Shown here: positions 47,352 to 58,775 of the stretch, in pieces | How the letters are laid out: the number at the start of each line of letters is the position of its first letter | Numbering within the stretch: position 1 is the stretch's first letter | Assembly: GCF_016808335.1 (NCBI RefSeq) | Contig: NC_053149.1 | Location: 38,146,118-38,210,117 of the forward strand | Reading direction: 5' to 3' | DNA: 64,000 nt | Source: Panicum virgatum | Taxonomy: Eukaryota; Streptophyta; Magnoliopsida; Poales; Poaceae | The notes under the pieces: model-generated | Told to the model about the DNA's origin: nothing | What the model saw: only the letters and a program-made list of their open reading frames with translations | The model's database searches: none | Made by a program: the position numbers and the translations under genes

Positions 47352-47939
47352 CGCAAATTCTAAGGTTAGGCAGAAAGATAGAGTGGTGAGATTCCACGGG
47401 AAGGAAACAAGACAGATAGCAAGAAAAAAGAGAGATTTGGATTTGGGACGTCCGGGCTTGCTTTTTCCTCATAACGAGAAGGCAGCGATGACGAAACAGC
47501 GAAGGAGAGGCTGATGTTAATGCTGGCATAGGTCCCGCAAGACATTAAGAACCATTGCAAAGGGTTAGATCACACCAACACATCAACAAGCATCACAACA
47601 AGCACACTTAACTAAAGTTAGCCACACAAGCATCAAACGAAGCTAACGTTATCATTAAGGCTACAAGGAATCCTCCTAACTATAGGTCATGACTCAAGAT
47701 GTTAGAATCCTTTACAGATGTCTTCAAGATCTCCTGGCATACGATCGACTTCTTCAGGCTTCTTCAGAATTGACTATTTGTAGACCGGTACCTCCTTTCT
47801 GCCTACCGACTGTGAGATGAACTGGAGTGATTGGAGAATCAAGAACAAAGCCAAAGAGGGGATAAAAAACAAAATAAGAGGTTAGGGGATAAAGCATGAT
47901 CAGGGATGAGATAAAGGTCCAAGGGATGAGAATAATGAA

Positions 47940-48066
47940 CAAGGAGGTCAAGGATATGTTAAGAATGAATTTTAGGTTAAGAAAGTGACTCATCACAAGG
48001 ATATGTTAAGAAGGACTTTTAGGTCCTTCAATTTTTCGTTCTCCAAGGTAAGTGACTCATCACAAG
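47940..48066. repeat. Imperfect short duplication at the TEK-2/SIRE-1 gag junction
   Basis: CAAGGATATGTTAAGAA and AAGTGACTCATCACAAG each occur twice (near 47950 and 47997; near 47980 and 48049), separated by a diverged TTTAGG-containing stretch. The arrangement looks like filler made by template switching during break repair. Confidence 0.65.
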
Positions 48067-49472
48067 AGGATTTATCACTTGTGCTACATGAGGGGTTAGT
48101 AGAGCTAGATACACAACATGATTTGCAAGTTTCACTACTAGCCTCCATGCTCAACTTAGTCTTGTCCTTGTGATCAAGTAAGATGTTGTGAGCTTCCTTA
48201 AGCTTCTCATGAGAGGTCTTTAGCTCCTCATAGAAAGCTTGGAGTGAAGCATATTTCAACTCCAAGTCCTTCAACTTTGCCTTTTTCTTGATCACAATTT
48301 CACCGACATCGTTGAGCATGTCTACAAGATCATCATATAAAAATTCTTCAAGTTCATCATCTTGTAATACCTTTGCACCACCTTTTGCCATAAGACAATG
48401 TGGTGTGGAGAATAGTGATGGAGCCTCCTTGATGGCGATTCCGGCAACTTCCTTGGATGGCTTGTCATCATCATCATCATCATCGGAGCTTGCATCGGAA
48501 TCCCACTCAACAAAATAGGCTTGACCATTTTTCTTCTTCTTGATGAACTTCTTCTTTTTCTTCTCATCATTTTTCTAGTCTTTCTTGTTCTTGTCATTCT
48601 TCTTGTTTGGATAATTTATGATGATATGACCCACTTTATCACGTTGGAAGCATGTCTTATCAATAAAAGGATTTTTTTCTTGATGATTGTCCTCTCTTGC
48701 CAAAGTTCTTTTTGCTCATCATTCTATTGAACCTCTTGACAAAGAGAGCCATTTTCTCATCCGATTCTTCTTCTTGACAACCACTTTCTTCTTTATTTTT
48801 GCTATCTTGAGCCTCGAAGGCCACACTTTTCTTTTTCTCGTCAATTTCTCCACTATGAGCTTCATCTTGAGATTTCTTGAGCATGTCATGAGTAAGCACT
48901 TCTCCCAATATTTGTGTGGAAGTAGCGGTCTTCACATTTGACTGGAAGTAGCACCTCACAATGGTGTCATATCTTTCCGGAAGACTTCTAAGAAACTTGT
49001 GATTGAAATCCGCATCTGGCACTTCAAATCCAAGACCCTTGAGCTCATTCACAATATCATTTAGCCAGTTGAACATCTCGGCTACACTCTCATCCTTCTT
49101 CATGGCAAATTCACTAAATTTGCCCTTGAGCACATACAACTTGGGCTCCTTTACACTTGATGTGCTCTCATGAATTCTCATGAGCTTTTTCCATATCTCA
49201 TTTGCATTTGTGAGGCTCTTGACTCTATTGAACTCACTTACATCAAGAGCACTAAATAGCACATTTACCCCTTGATCATTTAGCACCTCATTTTCCTTAT
49301 CTACCAGGGTTGAGTTCTTTGCATCTAGGATGACATACCCATCATTCATAACTCTCCACAATTTTCTACTCATAGCCTTGAGATGAGCCGATATCCTAGT
49401 CTTCCAATAGTCATAATTATTTCCATCAAAGAAAGGTGGCTTCCCAACATGAATACCATTATCACTAGTCAT
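47993..49472 (-). pseudogene. SIRE-1 gag (truncated, frameshifted)
   Basis: The ATG at 49472 opens 270 residues of a UBN2-type Copia gag: PFFDGNNYDYWKTRI near the start, RxxELWKxL-like and MKKDESVAEMFN boxes in the middle, and a lysine-rich tail. The frame then shifts in a run of A near 48670. The downstream frame carries the zinc knuckle near 48600-48645, where two of the cysteine ligands are replaced (one by R, one by Y), then an acidic D-rich stretch. A second frame (48391-47993, 132 residues) is coiled-coil and serine/cysteine-rich and is cut off at the TEK-2 junction. It encodes the particle protein of the Sirevirus and lies directly after the primer site. Confidence 0.85.
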
Positions 49473-49516
49473 TGTTCTACTCCAAGATGATTAAATCCAC
49501 AATTTAAGGAGTATTT

Positions 49517-49529
49517 AGCTCCGGTACCA
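49517..49529 (-). promoter_or_regulatory. SIRE-1 primer-binding site
   Basis: The minus strand reads TGGTACCGGAGCT two bases after the 5' LTR, a variant of the tRNA-Met-type Copia primer site. Confidence 0.75.
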
Positions 49530-49531
49530 CT

Positions 49532-51193
49532 TGTAGGATCAAGAACACCGACTACAGGGGGAGTGAGTAGGCGGTTTAAAAGATAAAACCACAAACACTA
49601 GAGAAATTTAATTAGTAAAATAAGAGAGCCCTATGTCTTACTACTACTACCTCTAGTTTGGGTTTGCAACCTAGGATGACAAGATAAATTACAATCTCTA
49701 GGAAGGTAAATAGCTCAAAGTAAATGAACTAAACAAGATGAGCAAGAGAGATAACCGAGCATGACACAAGAATTTATCCCATGGTGTCGATGACTTGCCG
49801 GTCACCGATAATCCACGTTGAGGTGGATTCCAAGAGTCAACCGCTCCTCTATCAAGAACTCTCTTGATCTTGAGCCGGCTTGAATCAAGGAACCGCTCCA
49901 CACCTCGATTCCACTAGAGTTGCTCTTCACCACTCCGGTGAGGTGAGCACAAGATCTCTCACAACTGAAATCGGGGCTCCTCAACAATCTCCTTGGAGGT
50001 ACTCCACGAAATCCACTTCTCCAAGCCGTCTAGGGAGCGGCAACTCCCAAGAGTAACAAGTCGATGACGCTTGCTTAAAGTTTCCTAAGTGCCACAAAGC
50101 TCAAACACTTGATGCAATACACTAGGATGCTCTCACACTCTCAAAGATGCAATCACTAAGCAAGAATGTGTGAGAGAGGGATAGCTCAGCTCTAATGTGT
50201 CAAGAATGCAATCCAAATGGCTAAGAGAGCCTCCCAATGGCCGGGCATTGGGTATATATAGACATCCCTTAAAAACTAGCCGTTACACTCTTTTCTGCGT
50301 AATAACGGACCGTCCGCGGTTCAAAAACCGGACTGTCCACCCTTATAAACCAGTGAGTCAGAGGGCAATGATTGTGTGTCAGAACTAGCCGCTACAGCCC
50401 TGGCGGACCGTCCGTGCCCTAGGGGCGGACTGTCCGCAGTTATAAGATCTGAACCACGAGAGACGAAAAACGTCTATGGTCCCTTTTAAAAATGATCGGC
50501 AGACCGTCCGCCGTTCAACCTTGAAATCCACCAGAGACCAAAACGTCTCTGGTACAAAACTTAAGTGACCGGCGGACCGTTCGCGCCGTAGGAGGGGAAC
50601 GTCCGCCGTTCAGACCATCAGACCAACCAGAGATGCAACATCTCTGGTACAATTTTGAGTTAGAGGGGCGGACCGTCCGCCCTTCATTTTTCAACCCACC
50701 AGAGGCAAACAGCCACTTTGGTACATTTTCAAAGTGAGTGGTGGACCGTCCGTGCCCTAGGGGCGGACCGTCCACGCCCTAGGGGCGGACCGTCCGCACT
50801 AAACAGTCAGCACTCAAACTGTTGAACCTTTTTCAAAGTTTTCAAAAACATCGTTAGCCCTCATGCATGCATCTAGACATTTTGAGCAAAATGGCACAAA
50901 AGACCCGTCAAGCATGAGTACACGACCCCTCTTGATAGTACGGCTATCTATCCAACAAATCTGGTCATTTCTCATCCGCTAAACACCTTATGACCAGTAA
51001 AATGCAAAAGCCCTATTTGATACCTTTGCCTTGAGCCCAAGCTTTGCACATCATCTCCAAAATGTCATACGATCACAATCAAATCCCTTTTATCCGTGGA
51101 TCAACCTATGCTCATTATCTCAAATGAAATCGTTAATCCACAAACTGTTGTCATTAATTACCAAAACTCGAAATTGGGGCCTAGATGCTTTCA
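49532..51193 (-). repeat. SIRE-1 5' LTR
   Basis: This 1662-base copy of 36699-38361 carries a TATA-like TATATATACC (minus strand, about 50251-50260) and the GGACCGTCC palindromes at 50305-50800, again in pairs joined by GCCCTAGGGG. Confidence 0.9.
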
Positions 51194-51705
51194 CCATGGT
51201 TGATCAATTCCCTTCCCACAATTTTAATTCTTTCCTCTTGGACACTTATGGCAATCATATCACTAATGCTTCATTTCTCCTTCATAGTGGGGTAGTTGAT
51301 CTTGAAAGCCTCAAATTCAAGAGGGAGAGAGGTCAGGACATAATGAAAATGAAAACCATTTTCCATGCCTATCCTCATGTTCTTTAGTTGTGGCTAGCAT
51401 CAATGATTTGCACTATGTGCTCTCGAACACTTCCCTTGCTCACATCATACTTGGTATTCTGGAGCCTATGCATATGTGTGGCTCATAAAACTTAGAAATC
51501 CCCTTGTAGTGCATATGCCAAGTACTTTTTTGCATTCTCATTATCAGGGATTGCTCCCCTAATACTCTTAGAAATCAAATTCCTCATGATCTGGTAGGAG
51601 AGGGGTTAGACCGCTCTCACTTTGAGTGTTTGCAAGGTATTTTGCCATCAATGACTCATAGCCTTCTTCCTTGGTAGCAAGTGGTTTGGGTTTGTCTACC
51701 TTAAT
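51194..51705 (-). pseudogene. COP-2 gag, part beyond the SIRE-1 insertion
   Basis: The minus strand reads a gag with AKYLANT near 51645, then HYVLTSLPLEFEAFKINY and SVQEEERIK (51350-51200), which continue into the SRKSQASNIGRKR stretch at 36690-36640 once SIRE-1 is removed. Stops interrupt the frame. This links 35502-36698 and 51194-51705 as one element. Confidence 0.75.
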
Positions 51706-52150
51706 CAATATATATCATTTAGGCTGAGTGTAATCATCAGGTTTGATTGAACCACTGACAAGGACTAACTTCCCAAGTTGGAAGAGTGACCTGATGATTG
51801 TACTCAGTCTAACTAATATATATCGATTATGTGCTAGAGTAGAGGAAACCAAAGCACCTGCAGCCAAGACAGAAGGTTATGAGGCACTAAGGGCAGAATA
51901 CCTTGCAAACACTAAAAAGTGGGAGTGGTCTAACCACCTCTTCCACCGGATCATGAAGAATTCTATTTCCGAGAGTATCATGGGAGCAATCACCAATAAT
52001 GAGAATGCAAAGAAGTACTTGACATCTATGGAAGGACCACTATAAGGGGACCTCTGAGTTTTATGCAGTGACACTTATGCTGAGGCTCCAGAATACATTG
52101 TATACAGTGAAGGGAGTCATCATCATCAAAAATACCAATATCAAGAGTAG
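51384..52150. repeat. Inverted duplication of Copia gag sequence
   Basis: The left arm (about 51384-51745, gag on minus) and right arm (about 51789-52150, gag on plus) are diverged copies of the same gag segment facing each other, with about 40 bases between. Matched landmarks are ATACCTTGCAAACACT, AATGAGAATGCAAA and GGCTCCAGAATAC in each arm, and AATATATATC near the centre. The right arm gives a 100-residue frame (51743-52045) with the gag boxes FPSWKSDLM and AEYLANTKKWEWSNHL. Confidence 0.75.
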
Positions 52151-52700
52151 CAAACTCTTCAATGGGTTGGTCCTCACGATTCCAAATATTTTGAGAGAGG
52201 CGTCACACCACACCCTCTTCCATCAGTCGTCGTAGAGCAAGTGATCTTAAGAGCTGTTGTCAACACTCTCTTTGCCATGTGGCCTCATAACACAATGACA
52301 TGTGGGCTTGCATCGTCTCACCACATGGCTATCCTCATTGCCACACGTGCTGGCCGATACGTCACCTGCAAGCGTGTATGAAACCATGTGGAGTGCTAGC
52401 ATGTACTGGCCACATCAGTTAACAGCATTGATGGCGCACCATGTGACCTTCCAGTGTGGGCATGGACACGTGGATCCGGACGTGTTGTGACATTTTTACG
52501 GCGTGTAATAGAACCAAAATAGGTTCTGTGGCGAAAGTTTTCCCGTTACAAAAAAACAGTTCCGTGATGTTTTTGCCCATTTCGCCACGAGAAAACTAAC
52601 TTGATGCTCCATTTTTAGGCGATGGGATTATTCATAAATTCATTATATAACTTTTTTTATGATGAATTTGGCTTCCACAGTGATGGAAACTATTCGTCAC
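52151..52700. other. No gene or clear repeat recognised
   Basis: The composition is average. Part of it (52490-52700) has a run of short complementary words around TTCGTCACCGAAGC that suggests the tail of an unrecognised DNA element, but no terminus can be defined. Confidence 0.3.
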
Positions 52701-54600
52701 CGAAGCTATGATTTCCACTAGTCCAGATTTCATGTTGCCACTCAGCTTGCTATTGCTGATAGCTTGAGAATGTCATACGAGCATACTCAACATTTGGTAT
52801 CAGCATATATTGATCATAAGTTGGCGACATATTTGGAATCGCACAACTCACCGGATCATTTTTGAAAGTAGCAACATTTGACATAGCCACTTTCTTCTCT
52901 TCATGCTTTTGAGCATCAATGCTGCCCTCAACTGTCAACTTTTGTATGATGTTCTATACCACGAAGAAATCCTTAATGGTATGGCTGAGGATGCGTTGGT
53001 AGTGACAGAAATTTGGCCCATCGAACCTAGACCCTCTTTTTGTCCTTTTTGGCTTGGGAAGCTCTATGAATTTCAATTATTGAGGACCAATGAAAAGATC
53101 CTCCACTTGCTCTACAGGGAAGGAATAGCTTTGGTTCTGACGCTCACTAAGGGAGGGCCTCCTAGGAGCTGATGGGCCTCCCTTCTTGTTTCTCATGGAG
53201 GGGCCCAGTATGGTATTTTTGAGGGATTACCGTAGTCTCCATTGCTTTGGATTTGCAGGAAACTTATCAAAATGACAATTCTTCTCTACAGGCTTATTGT
53301 GTTATCTTGTTTGCCAAGAGATGTACAACATGTAATTCTCTATATTTGTAGCCTTTGAGGCCAATTCTTCAGAGGTGACAGGATGTACACCCGGCAGGTA
53401 TATAGCCATATCAAGGCTTAAGTTATTCATGCACATCCGCACTGCTTCTGGCTCTATGATCAGCTACGGGCAGTGAAGGCTTAAATTCCTCCACCTATTG
53501 ATGATGTCAACAATATATTCATTAGTTCTTTCAATAGTTTGAGTCGGTTCTATGATCTCAACTATCCTTTCTGTGCCATTAGGAGCTCAATGGAAGAATC
53601 TTGCATTTGCTCCTATGTTCTAATAGATATTGGAGCCAACTTCTTGTACCATGTGAAAGCTTGTCCAGATAGTGTTTGTATGAACTGCCAGAGCAGAAAG
53701 GCACTATTATGTGATGTGTCTGAATAGGCAACCAAGAATTAAGCCACATGCTCATGTGTGGATCCAATTCCATTGAACTTTTGAAATTGCGGTTGGGTAG
53801 TTGTTCGTGAAAGGCAACATGTCAACCTTCGGTGGATATGGTTTAACATACCATGGCATGGACGAATGGGTTACATGTATTGTGTTCTACCCCCTTTAGA
53901 GATCATTCTTTGAATAGCCTCCATGCTAATTGCTAGAGCAGCTTGATGTCAGCTCTGACTTTGAGCTGAAGCCCTTTCATTCCTTCCATTGGCATTATTT
54001 GCATTTGTTTACGGAGAGCAGCCAACTCCTCCCTTTTTTTAAGGGCCACCCTGAGCTGAGCTATCTATTCCTCATCTGAACTGCCCACATTTGTCGCGAG
54101 AACTTGTTCGATGTTACCAAGTTTATCACCACCATTTGGAGGGTGTGAGTCATCCTATTTTTCTTGATTCATATCATTCGAGGCTGCAATATCATAGAAA
54201 TTATTTTTATGATTAGATGGTTCATTATATAGGGGATTATAAGACCCTATATACGTTAAACAGTTTTCCTCATTACCAAAGTTTGAAAGACCTCGGGTCA
54301 CCGGATGATGGCCTTGTAGAACTTGCTTCTAAGGCTTCCTTCTCTCGAAATGATTGATACAGAGGATACCTCAATGGTGTTACTATCAACTTCTACGACT
54401 CCTAACATTGAAGATAGTAGCTCAAACTGATTGGTTGAGGCCCCCTTCCTAATTGATAAAGGAGCGAGGATTTTTGCCTCGTTGTTTGGTGAGGTTGTTC
54501 TGGCTTTCTTCTTTGGAATGCCACTAGCATGGCTTGATGAAGCGAGGTTCGTATCTTGAACCTTACTTGACATAGAGATAGTCAGAATTATCAATTACCT
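52701..54600 (-). pseudogene. Degenerate Tat/Athila-like Gypsy gag
   Basis: On the minus strand the region around 53540-53340 reads INRWRNLSLHCP, then MCMNNLSLDMAIYLPGVHP and EELASKATNIENY, a spelling typical of Tat-lineage gag (related elements have a similar RW-N-LSL box followed by an EELA-A box). Other short frames (52750-52938, 53579-53773, 54298-54594) lie on the same strand but are separated by stops. The element is old; neither end is defined. Confidence 0.55.
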
Positions 54601-55614
54601 TTGTCTATATGCAGCACACCTAGCATGCACATTAGCAACTTTCTTGGCACATTTTGGTGCATACATGGAATGGTTAGCATAGAGCAATTTCGCTTGAATT
54701 CCTGCATGTGAATATAAGAACTTTCGTCCTTTCTTCCGGAGAAAGATTGTGCACAAACCATGACTATGAGACTGGGTCAAATCTCATAACCATCAGATAA
54801 TATGGGGTGGCAAGATAGAGGCGCGCGGTTCCAAATACTCACATGATGTAGCTTTCGGATAACTAGGAGATAACTCCATGTGGATGTGTGAAACGTGTAC
54901 AAGTGAACATGATTCTAAGCTAGAATTGCTAACGTTCTATGACAACGGCTCCATCAAGCTTGTTGGTAGGGGCTATGGTCGCGGGCCCTCGACTTCTGCA
55001 TCCTCCAGGGTGACACCGAGCGTGCCGCGGAATGAAATCGCGGGGCGTCACTCCCCAAGATCAGCTGACCAGGGGGGTCAGCTGAGCCTTGGGTGGCACC
55101 CATCGGCATCCCCATTGCTCGTGTCGGCTGGCACCACAGCCAAAGTTGGCATGTAAGGTGTCAGACCTCCTTCCACCGCATTGTTGGTCATATTTGGAGC
55201 GTTGGGCTGCGGTGGGATCTTCGAACGGGTGGTGGCGAACTTAATACTCTTGGGTTTCTATCCTTCATCGCCGGCCATGGTGGGATGATGATGGGGTGCA
55301 AGGTAGGGTTTGATGGAGGTGTGGAGTAGATGGAAATAAGGTGGAGAGGTGGATGGAGTTTGGTTCTGGGATGGAAAATACGAGATCCCTCTCTTCTCCT
55401 CACGAAACCCCATCGGGACACATGGATTAGGGTTAAGGATGAGCTAAAGGGCCTGTGGGCCGAAGATGGGGGCCAAAGGGGCCAGCTCATGCTCGGCCGA
55501 CCATGGCTGGGCCCTAATGGGCCCCAACTTTTTCTAGTCGACAGGTGGGGTCATATAAATAGGGTTTAAGTGGGCCCCACTATCACTTTGACTTTTATGG
55601 CCCTTAATTAAGCA
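54601..55614. other. Possible decayed LTR between Gypsy fragments; no gene
   Basis: It lies between a Gypsy gag (left) and the 3' end of a Gypsy pol (right), both on the minus strand, the place an LTR would occupy if two elements shared one by recombination. A CATATAAATAGGG box is at about 55552-55564, but on the plus strand. GC content rises around 54980-55550. I could not find matching LTR ends. Confidence 0.3.
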
Positions 55615-55830
55615 TATTGTTGCGATCGACGATATCGATCACATCTATTTCTTCACCAATGGCTTTGTTATGGTCTAGAAAGAGCTTGAGGCGATGACCA
55701 TTTACCTTATAGGTGTTCCCGTCATCGTCTTGTATCGTTATCGCTCCATGAGATGAGACGTTGACGACGCGGTATGGTCCTAGCCACTTGCTGCATAGCT
55801 TTACCTTCTGGGCTCATTGTGGTCGGACCA
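55615..55830 (-). pseudogene. Gypsy integrase C-terminal fragment (Athila/Tat-like)
   Basis: The minus strand reads KLCSKWLGPYRVVNVSSHG, then a short ITIQDDDGNTYKVNGHRLK stretch and a GEEIDVIDIVA end, the conserved C-terminal integrase module that follows the catalytic core in these lineages. The frame is open for about 70 codons; upstream coding sequence is missing. Confidence 0.7.
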
Positions 55831-56408
55831 CTAATGGAATTGGCAACTTGAGTATACTATCTTGAGTCTATCAATTGTATCATCATGGATAATTACTACA
55901 CTCTGTACGTGTGAATTAGGACCTGGTGACATCTTGGTTGATCTGACTTAGAGACTCTTATTCATATAATTATTCAGAAAGCCATCAATCTGTTTAGTTC
56001 TGCGCTCTTTCATTGGTGGATGTCTTATTACATGTACCAGCCATTTCTGTAGTTATTCAGTGTAATTTTAGGGTCTTTAACTAGTTGTCTATGTGCCCAT
56101 TTTGTAAGGTATTGTCTGTTTTGGAGAGCCATGAAATTTCAGTTCATTGGCCAAATTGGTTTTGTTAAATCATGTACTCTTCTGTCAAGATATCTTTACA
56201 CATATGTATCTTGTTTTCACATGATATATTCTTGTTTAATACTAGTAAGATCATGTTGAAAGAACACCTGTGTACTTCTTCCCATGTTGTGTTGGGCTGG
56301 AATACTATTTCTTCTCACATTATTGCATTATTTACAACAATCCCTTATTGTTATTGCTGGACTACCATAAGCAGTCGTTTGAAATACCTCTAGTACCCTA
56401 TTTTGCAG
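55831..56408. other. AT-rich sequence, no feature supported
   Basis: Only short frames are present. It may include upstream introns or the promoter of the C48-like gene, whose first clear exon begins after a TTTTGCAG at 56401-56408, but nothing specific supports that. Confidence 0.3.
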
Positions 56409-58582
56409 TTCAAGAGTTGGATCAGCACCTGCTCCATAGCAGGTGTTGTGACTTATGGGTTGGACGACATGACAAATGCTCAGCAGATTTGCATCCCTCA
56501 CATGCGCGATTTGTTATCGCGGCCAATGGCTCATCTCAGAGGACATCCATTGGAAGCCCTTACTAAAGTGTTGGACCACTTTCACTTAACCCTTTCGGAG
56601 AACACCAATGCTATCCAAGCCTCTTTAAAAAATATTGTGAGAGCTCCTATCCGTCTAGCTGAAAAGTTCCAGCCGGTAATAGAGGAGCATATTGCTGCAC
56701 AAGCGTCATCATCTGATGCCAACCATATTGGCGAGTCTTCGCGGAGGAACAACTTCGGCCATGAAGGTGACCTTGTTCATGCCCATACAGGTAATACACT
56801 TTGTTGCCTTCAAATTGATTCAATATTGTTCAAAATTTATAATTCATACTAAACTTGTTTATTTTTGTATATTTCCTTGTACAACAAGTATTTGAGGATG
56901 CACCAACAGCAACGAGGGTCCCAAGTACTGGCTACAGACATCACATCAATAGGGAAAATTTCATCCCAGACTCTTCCCCTGCAGGTGTGCATTGATGCCT
57001 ATCAAATTCTACAATATGCAACACGCTCGGTCATGACTTATGAAACCTTACTGCTAAGATTGGTTTTTGTTTTTGTAGACCATGCACAAGGCCAGGATGG
57101 ACTTCTGTCACCAGTTGCTACCGCATATCATGATAACCCAATCGGTGATGTAAGTTTCAAATGATACTATTGAAACAACTAGGATTCCTTGTATGTTTTA
57201 TTATCCCCCTCAGTTGGTATGTCTCTTAATGCACAGCATCCATCACATTCCATAGTTAGCCGAACATCCGGAAACTCAAACACGGAGATTGAGCCACATG
57301 AAGTTGTGTGCCCATCACATATCAACGAGGAAGCCCCAAATGCAAATTTTGCATTTCCCAGTGAAGTTACAGGGACCTTATATGTGCCGAAAGTGAGGGC
57401 AGAGGGGAAACGTTTGACACGGAAGCCTGCTAAATTATGTTCACCATTTAAGGTTGGAACTATGACCCATCCCCCGCCAACCATGGATGCAGCTTTGAAT
57501 TTGCATGCATACTTGTGCACAGATGACTCTATGTTGAGAAGGTTACTCAAGATGCTATCTTTGTTCCTCCTAATTTCTAGCTTGCACTTGTTGACACGAT
57601 GTTTGCCAACTTTGCAGTACACCCGTCATACAGTTTGGCAGCACCACTTTGACCGGTGCCTCTATTGCACAATCCTTTTCTGTCGGTGCCTTCCCAGATT
57701 CAACATTTATGTCAGGTTTTGTCAAATGTCTTTCTTATGATGACTACTTTATTAGACCGGAATGCCATGGCTATAAAATCTACCTTGACGTTGAAGTTTC
57801 GGTACATTGTTAGTTGCACCTATGTTGGACTATACACTACGAATGTTCCAGTAATTCACACTTTGTGGTTGGTTCAATGCCATATTTTCCAACCAGGTAA
57901 TTCTTAATGTTGAATGGACCAAAAGGGATACTTCTGTCAAGTTGATGCAGTGGCATTGCTCCTAGAAGCCTCACTTTTTGCAACCTGAAGAAGACCAACA
58001 CGGTACGTGTACTTTGCCTATTTTTCTTCCCCACCGAGTAATTAGCAAGCTTTACCTTCAGTCTTCAGGACCGCTAACTCCTGCTATATCAATTAAGACA
58101 GATGTTACTTGTTTTAACAACTTGCCTATACATGTTACATCTCTGATTTTTTTCGTATGGATCATCATCACCACATTACCCAGATTCTTCTTCCGGCTCT
58201 ACATCAGCATCATTGGTCTGTGTACTATGTGAACTTCGACCAATCACGAATTGATGTCCTCGACTCGAGGGACTATAGTTCTCAAGGTGACAACAGTTGG
58301 GACATGTATCACTCTATTATGGGGAAAACAATCATGCAGTGCCTTAGAGATGCATTGTCCAAGGCTGCACCGCACAAATCTCCATCCTTCATGAATTGGA
58401 GACATCTGCAAGTTGAGGTTTCGTTACAGAAGTGCCCGACTGATGATCCCTTTTTTGCAATGAAGTTTCTTGAATTCAGTTACAAAACTTTATTTGATCT
58501 TGTCAATACAACAGTTACAATTGAGGCCATGAATCTCATGGTTAAGGCAATAGTAACAGCCATTGTTAAGGTTGTTTATTGA
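56409..58582 (+). pseudogene. Ulp1-like (C48) protease-domain gene, multi-exon and probably inactive
   Basis: Exon-like blocks bounded by GT/AG signals can be read at 56409-56790, 56889-56986, 57079-57149, about 57214-57608, 57618-57805, about 57925-58000 and about 58191-58582; exact joins are not settled and some phases do not agree. The 57214 block has a basic KRLTRKPAKLCSPFK box. The 57618 block is open in one frame and reads SGFVKCLSYDDYFIRPE with GYKIYLDVEVS. The last block has the Ulp1 histidine region HQHHWSVYYVNF followed by IDVLDSRD and, near the end, FFAMKFLEF. In active C48 proteases a DCGFF-type cysteine precedes that end; here the position reads DDPFF, so the nucleophile appears lost. 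Such genes are commonly carried by Mutator- and CACTA-like elements; no terminal repeats were found around this one. Confidence 0.55.
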
Positions 58583-58740
58583 GCTGTTAGAGGAGGAATT
58601 GTAACATTACATTTATGTTAGATGTAACATCTGCAGCATGTAATCCCTATATACGTGCACTCTTGAGATCAATGGAAAATGCTTTTCACCATACATTTTG
58701 TCTCCACAAAATTTTGTCTAAGACGTTATCAGCACCTGCA
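58583..58740 (+). repeat. Possible Copia LTR tail and primer-site-like sequence
   Basis: A stretch with TCAATGGAAAATGCTTTTCACC, ending near AAGACGTTATCAGCACC, resembles the LTR end and ACGTTATCAGCAC start of Retrofit-type Copia elements. No matching LTR partner is visible. Alternatively it is the 3' UTR of the preceding gene. Confidence 0.3.
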
Positions 58741-58775
58741 CTACTGAGCAAGAAGGAGAATTACCAAGGGTAAGC

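Larger units (their letters stand above)
44824..47985 (-). mobile_element. TEK-2: truncated Tekay-like Gypsy element inside SIRE-1
   Basis: On the minus strand this is a remnant of internal sequence (about 47985-47352), the 17-base palindrome, a polypurine tract, and a complete 3' LTR ending AAAACCGGGTGTGACA at 44824. The 5' LTR and all coding domains are missing. It sits where the gag C-terminus and protease of SIRE-1 (roughly 250 codons by comparison with the family) should be, and there is no target duplication, so insertion was followed by deletion or it arrived through repair. Confidence 0.75.
36699..51193 (-). mobile_element. SIRE-1: Sirevirus (Maximus/Opie-like) Copia element with env-position ORF
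   Basis: The LTRs lie at 36699-38361 (3') and 49532-51193 (5'), about 1.66 kb each, reading TGAAAGCATC to CTTGATCCTACA on the minus strand. They are flanked by CCTTG (36694-36698) and CCATG (51194-51198), 4 of 5 bases matching. The order on the minus strand is 5' LTR, primer site, gag, pol (split by TEK-2), spacer, third ORF, polypurine tract, 3' LTR. The two LTRs differ by about 5 percent where I compared them. Long LTRs, a large spacer and a third ORF are hallmarks of the Sirevirus lineage. Frameshifts and stops in gag, pol and ORF3 make it non-autonomous now. Confidence 0.9.
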
